Source: Thamnaconus septentrionalis (taxonomy: Eukaryota; Chordata; Actinopteri; Tetraodontiformes; Monacanthidae). Taken from it: a stretch of DNA of 64,000 bases. Location of the stretch: contig CM020505.1 of NCBI GenBank assembly GCA_009823395.1, forward strand, positions 7,934,129 through 7,998,128. The letters are read 5' to 3'. A program made the translations under genes and the position numbers. Below the pieces are notes generated by a model. That model saw nothing but the letters and a program-made list of their open reading frames with translations, ran no database searches and was not told the DNA's origin. Positions 16,059-28,084 of this stretch are shown here, piece by piece (the stretch's first letter is position 1; every line of letters begins with the position of its first letter).

Positions 16059-18259
16059 ACAAGCGTGCATGCATGTGCCTTCACCTCAAATTTAAGTGCG
16101 TCTCACCCTGCAGCAAATAAATGTGAGAACAGGCTCCAGTGTCAAAGTCGAGTGCATCATTCTGCACCGCCGAGTGTGAACACCGAAGTGAAGTAACAAA
16201 ACCCAGAACACATTTTTAAGAGGGGGTTGACGTCAGAGGAGAGTGTCTCTGCCACCACTTTACAGCGCTACAAAGACAAAAGCTGCTCCAAACAAACACG
16301 ATAACAGCAGCCACGCTGATGACTCGATTCACTAAAAGGAGCGCGAGCTTCAGGGTCCTCGTCGCTTTTTAATTGGTAAATAAAGCCTCCCTTTCCTCCT
16401 TGCTTGAGAAGCACAATGGTAATTAGGAAGGCAACTAATGGGTGCAAATCTGTCAAACAAGGTGGTGGTTGTGGTAGGAATCTTGTGTCAGTCACGTCGA
16501 CACCCGGAGAATCATTTTCGGCATCTCATGGCTCTCGTGTTCCATCATATTTTGTTTTAATTCCTCGTTTCAAACAGCAGCATCAGCAGATGACAGTATT
16601 AACTTTTACCTAAAAGTTTTATTGCACTTTTTTTTTTTTTGCTGCTCCACTTTATGTTAGTGTATATATTACAGCATAAGGAAATATAGTACATGCATAC
16701 TTTTAAATTGCAGTCAGCTTTTTTTGTTTGTGCGCAATGTTGAACGCAATTAGGGAAATTATATTTTGTTAGTGGTTTTAGCTCCGACTATTATTATTAT
16801 TTTTTTTTAAAGGTAATTAACTTTCAATTTCGATGGGTGCAATGATTTGCTTAGCGAACCAAAGCGGTTGTCGCCTTAATCAGTATTTGTTGTCTGCCAG
16901 TTTGCACGCAGACGCCTTCATTGAGCTTCCGTCTACATTTGCCACAAAGGAAGCATAAAAGGCAACAGTTACATAATGGTGTAAACACAACTCTAATTAA
17001 GGATTAAGAGCCATGCACTGAATGCAAAGGGAGCACTGACGTGTCTTTCCTCAACCTCTGGAAGGCAATCATCAGCTGAGCTCATTTTATTTCATTTTAT
17101 TTTATTTGGTGGAGGAATCAAGAAACAGGGAGTTCAGCAAATGGCTGCTTATTAATTTCCAGATGATGAAAAGTACATCAGAAAATATCCTGAATACAGG
17201 CTGGATGATGTAGAGAAACACTATTTATTTGAAGCTGAGACATTGCTCATTTGAGTTTTTCTTTGTGTGTGACCCGTTTTCCCAAATAAACAGGACGACG
17301 TGCCGCATGAAAGTTGTGTTAATGTACACGTTGAGTGGAGAGTCATAATATTAGAGCCGGCAGCCGACAGACTGTATGACGTGGATCGCAGTAATGTATA
17401 CAGGCCAGAGGCTGGGTTCCATCCGGGACAAGTTGCCACTTTGTCGCAGTTGCAACGCAGAGAGACACATTCTGATCACACAAATATCCTTGTAAAATAG
17501 CCACAACAACAACAACAACAACAACAACCCCTGTCCAGGTTGTCATGTCGATGCTCTCTGATCCATAAAAACCCACCGACGGCTTTGTTTGAGTGTCCAC
17601 TTGGTATTTCGGTCCAGGTGAACACCTTTGGCGGTGTCGTTGATTTTCCTTTCTTGTGTAGAACAGCCGGCAAAATCAGTGCAGATTGTCGTCATTTTTT
17701 CATTTCATTTAAATTTTTTAATTAATTAATTTAATTATTACATTTCTTATGACATACAATCTTGACCACAGAGCAATCAAAGGTCTGATCTCAGAGGAGG
17801 CACAAGATGATTGCTGTTCTTGTTGCTGTTCTAATTTTCTAACTTATTCTAGTTCTACAGCCGACCGTCTCATTCTTATTCCGAATGCAGTGGTTTGTTC
17901 TGCATTTTTCTGTTTGGCAATGAAAGTTGGAGCTTTTACTTTCTTTTGGGTGGAGGGAGTGAAAAAAATAATCGTCACAGGGAGAAAACTTCAGAAAATC
18001 TAAGGTTTACAGAGACACTTTGTCAGGTGTCGAGTGACTGACAGAGTGAGAGTGCGTCAGTTAGTCGCTAAACTGTGATTTTCTGAAGTTATGCCTGTTT
18101 ATGTGTATGTCTGCGCGCATGCGTGCGTGCGCCGGCATATATGCGTGTGTTAAATATTTGCACACGTATGAAGGTGCCCTTCCCCCAGGTCCGCGAATAT
18201 ATGTGACTGTGAAGCTTTTAATGTCCACACCTTGTCAGAAATATTTCACTTGACTCACT
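16055..18259. other. Intronic DNA, no gene seen
   Basis: Non-coding, with a short CAA array at 17503 and an ATTTTATTTC-type AT block at 17080-17105. Confidence 0.65.
17503..17528. repeat. (CAA)n microsatellite
   Basis: About eight CAA units. Confidence 0.93.
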
Positions 18260-18334
<75 letters not shown>

Positions 18335-18368
18335 ACACGTGCACGCTCGCAAACACACACACACACAC
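18260..18368. repeat. (AC)n microsatellite, interrupted
   Basis: A pure AC tract to 18332, then GTACACGTGCACGCTCGC and a second short AC run. Confidence 0.95.
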
Positions 18369-18443
18369 CACCAGCAAGGGGTGGACACATGTCCTGAGCT
18401 TCAAAACCAAACCTGACAGAGGGAGAAGGGACAAGATGAAGAG

Positions 18444-18515
18444 GGTGTGGAGGGGGGGGGGGGTTGGCGTAGGAGGAGGATGAGGGAGGGATGGGTGGTG
18501 GTGGTGGGGGTGTCT
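18444..18515 (+). repeat. G-rich low-complexity tract
   Basis: A run of about 13 G near 18451-18464, followed by GGAGGAGG, GAGGGAGGGATGGG and GGTGGTGGTGGGGGTG. It is G-quadruplex-prone on the plus strand. Confidence 0.85.
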
Positions 18516-18852
18516 TAATTCCTTCTTCCTCTCTTTAACTCGCTTCCTCTGTCCCCCTCGCGCCGTCTCCCTCACTGTCTCTCAGAAGCGTAGAGAATCA
18601 GTTTTAATGGTTTGTCAAATAATGCTGCTCTCCCCCACACAGTGGCTTGTTTGATGCAGTGTTTGTGCCGGCCGCGTGCGTGCGTGTGTTTGTGTGCGCG
18701 CGCGCGCATGAGTCTTTATGGGTGTGTGTTTTTTTATTTATTTATTTATTTTTTTTTAAAGGGAGACTTGCCCTACTTTAGCCCAGTGGTTTTTCCTCTG
18801 TTGATGTTGCCCATAGCACCGGATTTTATGCTTTTCAGTGCGGTTATGTGCG

Positions 18853-18874
18853 AACGTACGTACGTACGTACGTA

Positions 18875-18911
<37 letters not shown>
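18853..18911. repeat. (ACGT)n-(CA)n compound microsatellite
   Basis: About six ACGT units (self-complementary, hairpin-prone) run straight into a CA tract. Confidence 0.95.
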
Positions 18912-18913
<2 letters not shown>

Positions 18914-18965
18914 GAACAATAATGCAAACATTCACAAAATAAACAACCGCAACTATTGAATGCAG

Positions 18966-19260
18966 GACATTATGGGAGATGCACGGGAGATGCACGCGAG
19001 GCGCGTTCCACGACAGACAAACCGCACAAACACGCAGACGCGTCCGCCGAGTGTCCGCGAGTCACGGCTGTTCCCTCGTCCGATTGCCCCGAGATTTTAG
19101 GCGACCGACCGCACGCGCTCGCTCGCTCTCTGGTTATTAGATCATTAAGTTTTGCAGTAAACTGTGTGTCATACTGCGTCCGGGTTAACAGGTTGTCGCG
19201 GCAGTTCATACGCGCGGACGTTTCGTGCGACTTTACGGGTTGTGTTGCGCCGTTGTGTGA
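18966..19260. promoter_or_regulatory. CpG-rich block, possible internal CpG island
   Basis: CpG dinucleotides are packed far more densely than in neighbouring intron: about 40 by eye in under 300 bp, including ACGCGTCCGCCG and CGCTCGCTCGC. Methylated vertebrate DNA normally loses CpG, so retention suggests an unmethylated regulatory island or a recent GC-rich insertion. No TATA box or start site can be assigned. Confidence 0.45.
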
Positions 19261-19479
19261 GAAATGATGTGTGTGCGCGCGCGGAGAGTCAAGGTTAATT
19301 GAAAGCAACGTTTGTGAGCGTGGGTGATGGATTCAGCAATAGATCCCAGTTTCAGCACAGCACCTGTGTGTGTGTGTGTTCCATCTGGACGTTTGTATGC
19401 TTGTGTGTGTGTGTGTGCTGCTGTAATGATAAAATGGTTGCTTGTGGCTCGTCTGTACAGTGTCATCACAGTCTGTCTG

Positions 19480-19705
19480 TCCGTCCCCAGCTTCTTCCCT
19501 CAGGCTGTGAGGAGGCTCATGAACACATCAACTCAGGGACACAAACAAACTGTCCTCTGTGCCTCCGCACCGCTGCCGCCTGCATCGCAACACCTTCATG
19601 TCTTTTACCGGTTTCATTGTAGGATCGAAAGGATTTTCTTTTTTTGTATTAATCTCTTAATACTGCACAGGTCCTGTTTGAATGATAAATAAAGTATCTG
19701 TCTAG
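19480..19705 (+). mobile_element. 5'-truncated LINE 3' end
   Basis: The short frame reads SFFPQAVRRLMNTST, matching the SFYPQAIRLLN-type C-terminus seen in fish non-LTR retrotransposons. It is followed by about 120 bp of 3' UTR-like DNA ending GATAAATAAAGTATCTGTCT, an AATAAA-bearing tail with a simple TATC/TGTC end as in L2-like LINEs. No upstream ORF survives. Clade is uncertain. Confidence 0.55.
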
Positions 19706-19759
19706 CTTGCTTGAAAAAGAAAGAATAAATATACAAATGTCAGTGGCCTCATTTTCATG

Positions 19760-20060
19760 ACCCCTAGAATTGCGCGAAACCTAAATATCGCAATAAAAAA
19801 CTGGTAATGGAAACACCTAAACTTTGAAAAACCTCTCAAATATGGCTAAAAAGTTTTTACGCTCTCAAGAGGTGGTTTTTCAGTGGGATCGATATAGAGG
19901 TATATCGCAAAAGTATCGGGATGAGATTTTACCAAAATTACGGCTTACACACTTCACACCATTCGATGGAAACACCTGCGAATTGCAATTGTACTTTGTC
20001 GAAATTTTAGAAATATCGCTTTTATTTTGGAAAAACTGTAATGAAACGAGGCTTGTATAA
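19760..20060. repeat. Possible DNA-transposon-derived repeat with duplicated 12-mer
   Basis: ATGGAAACACCT occurs at 19807-19818 and at 19966-19977, each near variants of ATATCGCAA. Similar GGAAACACCT-bearing interspersed repeats are known from fish. A 78-codon open frame (19824-20060) crosses the region, but it has no family match I recognise and no conserved motif. Boundaries and class are not resolved. Confidence 0.35.
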
Positions 20061-22599
20061 CTGCTTCTTCTGCTTGTCTGCCGCATATTTCTGTTCACTT
20101 TACCCCAGCCTTCTTGTCTTGGCCAATATTTGCCACTGCAGCCTCTGTGTTTACTCACAACTTAAAGTTGTTCTCTTGGTTTGTTGGAGCTCCAGGTTGT
20201 TTTTTTCTTCACATTACTAATGAGCGAGAGAGAGGGAAGGAGAGCCAGGCTTTGGGCCAGTATCCATGTTAGTTCGACTCCAACGCCATGTGCACCTGTG
20301 ATTTAAATACACTGCTGCTGCACTATTTTACAGAGATGCAGCCTTTGTTTTATCCTTGAGAGGAGATCATTGAGCCCTTGAACTCTGGAGCCAGCGACGT
20401 TCTGTGACCGTCCTGTGAAACCTTGTGAAATGTTTACAAGCATTAACCGCCAAGGGTTCGGGCTGTGAGCCAGCGAAGCTCCTCGTGAGGATGGCTCCCT
20501 GGATATTTCTTCCCTATCTTTGTTTTTTTATTCCCCTGTACCTTTTTTTAGTGTCGAAATCATGGTCGGCATTTGAAACATTTTTGTTTATTTGCACTAA
20601 GATGTACAGGTCGGATGCTAATGATCCCCAACTGGATGCAACCAAGTCAAGTTTTCCAAGACGTCCCAGATACCCTTGAACGTGCTGGCACGGGCTTGTC
20701 GCAAGGCGCAGACTCAGACCCTTAAAACGAGCGTCTGATGAGAGGCCGAGCGAGCGCATTGCTTTGTGAGACCCAGCAAAGCTGTTCTGCCTCAGCTTCC
20801 AGGCAGAGAGAACAGTTAAATCTGCACAGACACTCTTTCATTTGCATAATCCTCAGGTCATAATTAGTTGAGATTCCATAGTTTTTGTCGCTCTCTCTCG
20901 CTCTCTCCTTGAACGAAGGCCAAGGGCCAAAGCGCGCACTTGTCCCTTACATTAAGGGGTAAAACTTTCAGTAAATGTAAAGTGTTTCATGTGTTGCAAT
21001 GCGGACGTTAACGCAGCTGCTTTGTTCAGGGTAATGAAAGAGTCCCAGTTGAATTCATTTCAGAGCCTCTTTTCTTTCAACCTGTGGTCTGATTTGACAA
21101 AACACCATCCGGTATAGGGAAAGCAGCCAATGATGTGTGAGGGCAGTGTTTACAGATAGAAAAACTCTGGTCCATTACCACGGGGGATGTGGCTCAATAC
21201 TCGCTGCTTGCTCACAATATCCAGACTCTCTGTACCTGCTCCTCCTTTTTTAACCACTGCACATACAAATTGGTCTCTTTGGGATGCTGTAAAGTCTTTT
21301 TCTGCACCTATTGTGGCCTGAAATAATCTTGCCCGTCCTGTTTGAATTCGGACTGTAGTGCAGGTGGTGCTATTACTATAACTATAACAGTAGGTAAAGA
21401 TGCAAAATCCAAGCCAACACTGAGAGATGTATCTTTTAATTCAAATTTTACCCTCTAGCTCCACTGAATCGGAGAATTCAGTTGTAATCCAACGTTTGGA
21501 TTTAAAAGTTTTAAAAACTCTTCAAGGACTTTGACCAAAGAAAATGTTCACTTATTAAAAAAAAAAGTTCTGAGATAAAAATTTATCTCAGGTCAAAGTA
21601 TGCGCGCACATCATTTGTACAGTCAGTCGATGAAACCCTATTTGAGTTGCACTTCACAGTGTGAAACATCACACAGTGCTTTCGACAACAGAAATGGCGG
21701 CCTACACCCCCATGCAAAGAGAAAATCCAAATAAATCAATAGAATAAAGAGAATCAAAGTCTTACCTGTGTGCCTGCAACAGCCCGGCTCACCCAGGTGC
21801 CTGTAAACACTTCCTGTTTGACAGACAGCTTGACAAACAGTGCAGGGGTTCCCAGCAGTGCATCGCTCGGGGACAACAGAGAATCTGCAGGGTTCTTACT
21901 CTCTCATCACACACAAGTGCCACCTACTGCCTTGTCACCTTTGAGCAGTGCTCTTAACAGTGCCAAAGCAGCCGCTTTATAGATCCGCACTGGCCTTTTG
22001 GCGGCTTCCTTCCACTTCCTGTCGCTCAGACGGCGTCTGCATGATTGCACCTGCTGTTCAGGTATCTCTGTCGCGTTGTCTTTATGCCTTTACATGTTTT
22101 GACGGAAACTTCCGTCTTGCTCAGAAGGTCACACGGGTGTGTGTGTGACGCATTTTATCAGCTGGCGTCACGCTGGTGTCACCCACCTCTCAAGTTTATG
22201 TGAAAACATAAAGGTATGAAGCCAACATTTAAAATATTTGTGTCTCTGATCGCAGAAAAATACTAACAATCGTATATATTACACAAAGACACAATGAATC
22301 ATTTTCAATCATCTCTGTTGCACGTGGGATCTCCTCTCTTCTCCTTCCTTTGCTTTTCGTAAGTCAAAAAGACAATATCATTAAGTCTGACAATTAAGCT
22401 GAAACAGGATCTTTTAAAAGAAAAAAAACAAAACCAACAGCAACCCAGACACAGTGGGAGAGTATAGCTAGCTGTGGGGAAATGGCACGGAAACCAGTGG
22501 TCTATATTTAGCCAGAAGACCAAATTACCCATGAATGAAACAAAATATCTTTTCAAAGAACTACAACAAGGAAAATAAGATATTTACACACTAACACTG
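20061..22599. other. Intronic DNA, no gene seen
   Basis: Only the hairpin at 21570 stands out. Confidence 0.65.
21570..21591. other. 10-bp perfect hairpin with 2-base loop
   Basis: CTGAGATAAA, loop AA, TTTATCTCAG. It contains two inverted GATAA cores, so it could be a paired GATA-factor site. Single-strand hairpin formation is also possible. Confidence 0.75.
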
Positions 22600-22995
22600 T
22601 TGTCCTTGCCCGAAACCACCATCGCCTTCCTATCCTTTGAGCTGTGCCCTTCAGAGGAGACCACAGCCAATCATCTGCCTCCATCTAACCCTCTAGTCCC
22701 CGGAATCCTCTTCTCTCACACCGACTGACTTCATGTCCTACATCCATAAATCTCCTCTTTGCTCTTCCTCTCGACCTCCCGCCAAGCAGTTCCAACCTCA
22801 GCGTCCTTCCACAGATATATTCCCACGTCCTTCCTCTGGACATGTCTGAACCATCTCGGTCCAGCCCCTCTGGCTTTATCTCCACCACATCTAAGATGCA
22901 CTGTCCCTCTGATGCCCTCATACCTGATCCTGTCCATCCTGGTCCCTCCCAAAGATGAGCTCAGGATGCTAATCTGCCTCCAGCTCTGCCTCATG
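22600..22995 (-). pseudogene. Degraded non-LTR retrotransposon reverse-transcriptase C-terminal tail
   Basis: Read on the minus strand, this block gives in succession WFRHVQRKDVGIYLW, then in another frame GRSRGRAKRRFMDVG, then in a third RWRQMIGCG. This is the usual order of the C-terminal tail in a common animal LINE group (RWFGHVQRRD ... GRRSRGRPKRRFMDV ... RWRQMI.CGDP). At least two frameshifts and a stop separate the pieces, so it is a dead 3' fragment. The reverse-transcriptase core and endonuclease are absent. I cannot assign the clade (RTE- or CR1-like) without a database. Confidence 0.75.
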
Positions 22996-23772
22996 TCTTT
23001 CCCTCAAACCAGAGCACTGAAATCTCACCTCGTTCCAAGTAGGGGAAAAGGAGGAAAAGAGAAATAAAATCCAAATACCGTTTCCCACCCTGAAATTAAA
23101 ATTCATTCCATTAGAGCTGTGTTTGTTGTGCATTGTTCTAACTTCCCAATTTTCATCCACACATTTGAGTTGTAGAACACCGCTGGGCTCGTGCCACTCT
23201 ACTTCTGCCAGCATATTTTTTGACAGGCTATAAAATGAAGCACAGTGAACACAGCCAAAATCCAAAGGCAAATCTTATAGTATGCTTTTCAGTTCCATGT
23301 CCTCATTCTGTTGCATCTCTTTTCCACATGTAATGTCGTCCTTATCAACAATAGGCGTGTTTATACATTCGTGTCATTTCCCTTTATTTAGCATTATTGT
23401 TTGCATCCTGCCTTTTCTTTCCCAGTTTGTCCCTGTCCATTGCATGGCGGCGTGACTCCTCCAACCATTTACTTTGAGCTGTGTGGTGTCACTGATAGAC
23501 TGGTGCTCTGTCACACGGCTTGCAAAGAAAAGGATTACTCTCCCACAGTGACAGGCTGAAACAAATAGTTTGGGCCAGGAGCATACATCTACAGCACGAG
23601 TGCAGCTTGTCTCTGGCATTGGCAAGAAGAAGCCACTGTTCTGCATGATGGAAAGTAGTAATATTTGCTTTATGAGTTTACACTAGTTTTGTCTGTGGTT
23701 TGTTTAAGATGGATTGTTTTCACAGATGTCAGCGCTGGTAAATATATGTGATCCAAAGACACAAATTGCTGC

Positions 23773-23773
<1 letters not shown>

Positions 23774-23813
<40 letters not shown>

Positions 23814-23814
23814 A
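23774..23814. repeat. (CA)n microsatellite
   Basis: CA tract with one AAAC interruption near its right end. Confidence 0.95.
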
Positions 23815-26079
23815 TGTCAATTCCTATTCCTAAGGTGCAATTAGACCCAGGCTGCTCAATTCTCCAGGCTGCCAGCATCAGAATTGATTTGTTGGTTGTC
23901 ATGGCCTCCACAGATAAAAATGCATGACCTGAGGAACAGTTTTCTTTGAAATAAATTCAGCCACTTTTGGTCAACGTCCGCGTAAGTCGCGGATGTAGAG
24001 GGACATTGAGCGAACGTTTGAAGATGAACAAGTTGAGTTTGCTGTCCCAGCCGAGCCTTTGCCATAGCTTGAGGTACATATTGGTTACATTTATACTCTG
24101 CCTTGCAGAATAAATTAACAACACTGAAGAAAATTGCCAGAAATTCCTGACATGTCACTGTGAATTACCTCTGTGTCTTTGCACCATCATTACTTGACTC
24201 TTTCAAGTCCCTTTGAAGAATTTCACAAAAGTGACAATATTTTGATCTAATATTCCATCCCAACTTATATACTCAAGACTGACAGCAATATGTGTTGCAG
24301 CTCGCTGTTAATGGAAAGCCAGGCCAAACCAGCCTGACCAAGATTGGCTGGGTGAATAGTAGAAAATGCCAAACGATTATTTAAATGTGATTCCATCATG
24401 ATTGGCAGTGATTGACTTTTAATCCTGGGCAAACTGTAGGGTGATAGCTTTGGATAGCCATGAATATAGAGAACACGTATTGAAGAATGTGAGTGGAGGG
24501 CAGTTCAGTGTTGAGTAAAAGATCCGCAGGCTGGTATTCTGGCTTTTGTACCACACTAACACAGAGACCACAAACAGTCAGGAAACTTTTTCCCTTCAAT
24601 GCTTAAACACTGGCTCCTCAAGGGGGACGTATACATGTAAGTGAAACGTCAAGAATAACTTGACCATCTTTTCCTCAGCACGGACGTAGGTTCTTTAAGA
24701 AAGTCGGATGCCTTCACACATCAGGGGGCACGAGGTGAACTGGCTGAACAGTTGAAGTGTTCAGGGAGGAAAAAAGACGCTGACATTGTGATCACCGACA
24801 CTGAACAACCTGAGATGCCAACGTCAACTTCAAAGGCAAGATGAACCTGACCTTTGAAATCCAACCTGGCTCTTGCTTGATCTAGAAAAAAAATGCAGTA
24901 TCTCCTGAGTGTTAGTGGAATAGTTGGAATGAGGTGTCTGGTCAGAGGTGAAGAGACACCAAGAGGCTGTTCAACTGTTCACCCAACTGCCATCTGGTAA
25001 AGGATACGAACGCCGCCGTTTGTCAAGCTCAGCCAGATTTCTTCATGTGATCATTTATTATTATTAACTTAACCAAAGATGTCCAAGCTTTCATGTAGTT
25101 CATGTGCCTTCAAACTATTTTACAGTGCCTAATCTTGTGATACAAGTCTATTTAGTGTCAATTTGTCTAATAAATATACATTCTGATGCTTGGTATTCTT
25201 TTACAGGCCTGCTTTCACTGATGAGTTGTGACTTCCAGCCAAAGTTGAATTACTGACATTAATGTGCGTGCTTGACATCTTGTTAAGGTCATTTACCAGA
25301 TGACTGTAATGATTAATGATTTAAACCGTTTTAAGTGGATAGAGAAGTGAGGTTTTTTTGTTTGTTTTTTTTAAACAACCGGACCAACTACTGCCAAAGT
25401 TCACACAACGGTCTCTTTCTAGAATGTCACTGAAAGACTCTTTTCAGAGACACCAGATCAGCACTTTGTGCAACTCTAGCTGTCTATTTTTATTGTTTTC
25501 ACATTCCTCTGTGTTCTCAAGCTAACTGATATAGTGGTGGTGTTGAGGAGGTAACAGACTTGGGCTATTTTTAGCTAAACAGAAAACTTGGCTCTGAAAT
25601 TCCTACATTTTTGGAGCCTCGTCTGCTCCTTTCAACAGTATTTGTTTCCTAATGTTAAGAGCGGTAGCTTTAAACTGTTTGGAAAATATTTTCGACATGG
25701 TTGCCTCTTGCATGTATTACCTTATTTTTATGGTAGGTCTCAAATCATGCTTTGCCACAATCTTTTTTATATTTTACTTTTTTTTTTCTTCCCAATATTG
25801 AATTATAGCTTCTTAGCAGGGTCATTTACTCCACAAAAAGGTTTTATGTAGTACTGTCCGTCTTTCACCCTAGACAAGGAAATGTTTCACACAGCCTTAG
25901 AGTTGGGATTTACTGGATCTCAGTCACGCTAGTTTTTTCACCTGCTTGTTTTCACAAACGGCATTTCAAAAAAAACAAAAAAAAAAAAAAAAAGCTTCCT
26001 TGTTGTCATTCTGACCATGTAGCCATACAAAGCAAAGAACAACTCCAGCGGTATGAGAGCATGTTGACATCGGACATGC

Positions 26080-26305
26080 CAGCGGAATGATGGACTGGCA
26101 GCCGGAGCGGGAGACCAAATGCTAAGCGGTGAGATACAGATGGCCAGTCAGACAGATAGACCAGGCCACAGAAATGCACACAGGCAAGTTGGCTCGCTGG
26201 TCGCTTGACTGTAAAGGCCAACTGGCCGGCCTGTCGACGTAGCTGTCGGAGTAGCTGTCTGCTTTCATAAGCCGCTTGACTGGCCGGCCAGTTGACCGAC
26301 GAGCT
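26080..26305. repeat. Degenerate CTGGCC/GCTTGACTG low-copy repeat block
   Basis: Imperfect copies of CGCTTGACTG (26202, 26272 areas), AACTGGCCGGCC (26220 area) and ACTGGCCGGCCAGT (about 26279-26292, a perfect 14-bp palindrome) recur in a short space. It looks like a decayed minisatellite or inverted repeat. No family recognised. Confidence 0.5.
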
Positions 26306-26398
26306 TAATGGTCACATAGTCCGAAAGCGGATCGCTTGTTTTTTCATAAATGTCAAACAGCCATAGGATCATTTTGACTGGGATGTGGAGTGAGCTGG

Positions 26399-26399
<1 letters not shown>

Positions 26400-26447
<48 letters not shown>
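26400..26447. repeat. (TG)24 microsatellite
   Basis: Uninterrupted TG alternation ending in TTTTTATGTGTGTG. Confidence 0.95.
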
Positions 26448-26450
<3 letters not shown>

Positions 26451-26734
26451 TATGTGTGTGGCTAGAATCATGTTGGTGTGTCAGCACAGTGACAGCGAGA
26501 CGATTACCACTCATTACCTGACTGACGAACTGCCTGACTCACTGATATGACTGCGCATATGTGTGTGTGTGTGTCTGCGTGCACGCATGTGTACAACATA
26601 TGAGAATGAATTCCCAGCTGTCAGTCCTCCATTTAGGACGCAAATCACTGCACCGTTTTCTTCCAGTGAGGGATGGCAAGAAGAAATAAGTTGGAGAATG
26701 TTTATCTGTCAAGGAAAAGAATGTGGGTTGTTTT

Positions 26735-26737
<3 letters not shown>

Positions 26738-26768
<31 letters not shown>
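26738..26768. repeat. (GT)n microsatellite
   Basis: GCG followed by pure GT alternation. Confidence 0.93.
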
Positions 26769-26771
<3 letters not shown>

Positions 26772-27737
26772 ACTTAACTTTAGAGTGTTCTTTCGCTGAA
26801 ATTTCATCACTAAGAGCAACAAAAATAATCACATTGATTATTTATGCATTCATGGTATTTTTAAGAGGCTAAAAAATGTTCAGGGATATCTCAACAATTG
26901 AAAGTGAGTCATTGCAGTATTTGTTATATTCTTCTCACCTCTTTAGTTTGGGATGTTTGTAATGTGTAGCCTCCTGCGGCGTTTGTGAAGAGGCCAGTGC
27001 CCACTTCAAGCCTGCGTGCTTTTAACATAAGAAGTTTTTTAAATTTTTTTATGTTATTTTATTTTTTTAATCGATGCACAGCTGAACCCCCCAGACTTCA
27101 AATGTGATTTTCCCCTGTCGAACATGCAGAAAATTCAATGATCTGATTTCTTTATAAATCAATATAACTATTAGTTTATTATATAAATGGGTTTTATCAG
27201 AATAGTTTGGAACTGACCAGTGTCTATTTCAGCTCTCTGTATAAATTTAGTTTTACACTTTCATAATCCTGACTCTCTCCTCAGCTAGTTAGCCACCACC
27301 TCCATTAGCCTGTTGAGCTGAAGTGATCACTTCAAGGTATCAGGGCCAAATCCACTATTTTGCATTACTCAAGGTTGACTGGTCGTGGTCAAAATAATAA
27401 ATAGAAGAAAGCAGGGAAGGCACAAAAAGAGGAGTTCGATGGAATGAATTTGATCTCAGAAGAGGCTTCAGGGTCTCTGGCTTCAGGGTTGTGAATAGCA
27501 ACAGTTGGAACTGGGTTTCTGAATGAATTTTTAGTCTGGCTCTTGTTTGAGAAGTTATCTCGAGCAGCTTCACTTGAATTCACAGCGACTGAGTAAAGTT
27601 AACAACATGGAGGAGTTTCGAAAATGTGTAAACCTCATCAGAAGATCTATATCTACAACTAGTCAGCATCAACTCATAGATTTACCAGTGACATAAATGC
27701 TCATTAAGTTGATTGTAACATGAAGGTCCACCTAGAA

Positions 27738-28084
27738 CAGGGGTGGCCAAACCTTTTGACTGGTTGGCCAAATTGGGTTCTAAAATGCAACAGAGGGGCT
27801 GGAGCAGCAGCAGAAGCAGAGTGAAAAATATATCATGGGGTATGTAGAAAACTTTCTTTAGTGTCAATTGAAAAAGAGTAAAAGCAAAGTTACAACAAAG
27901 TCAACGTCTTTGAAGCCCCACGGTATTTAGCTCTTTAGCTCTCTTAAACACTGGAAAAATGGATGCAATAAAGCCATTTTATTACTTACTGACTATTAAT
28001 ATCATTTCTTCAAGTCTGGCGGGCTGGATTAAAAAACTCAACGGGCCGCATATCGCCCCTGGGCCGTAGTTTTGCCCACGCCTG
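27738..28084. mobile_element. hAT/Charlie-like non-autonomous element, 347 bp
   Basis: The left end is CAGGGGTGGCCAAACC and the right end is TTTTGCCCACGCCTG, imperfect inverted repeats of the CAGGGGTGGGCAAAC type. The interior near the right end has GGGCTGG...GGGCCGCATATCGCCCC, typical of Charlie-like elements. The flanks ACCTAGAA (27730-27737) and GTCTAGAA (28085-28092) match at 6 of 8 positions, which suits an older insertion. It ends 475 bp before exon B. Confidence 0.8.

Larger units (their letters stand above)
22996..27729. other. Intronic DNA with microsatellites, no gene seen
   Basis: Holds three CA/GT arrays, the CTGGCC repeat block and an A run at about 25968-25993. No coding signal. 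Confidence 0.65.

Noticed and set aside
18255..18575. Minus-strand Val-Cys-rich protein
   Set aside because: It is a translation of the (CA)n tract. Similar Cys-Val or His-Thr frames over other CA/GT arrays are rejected for the same reason.
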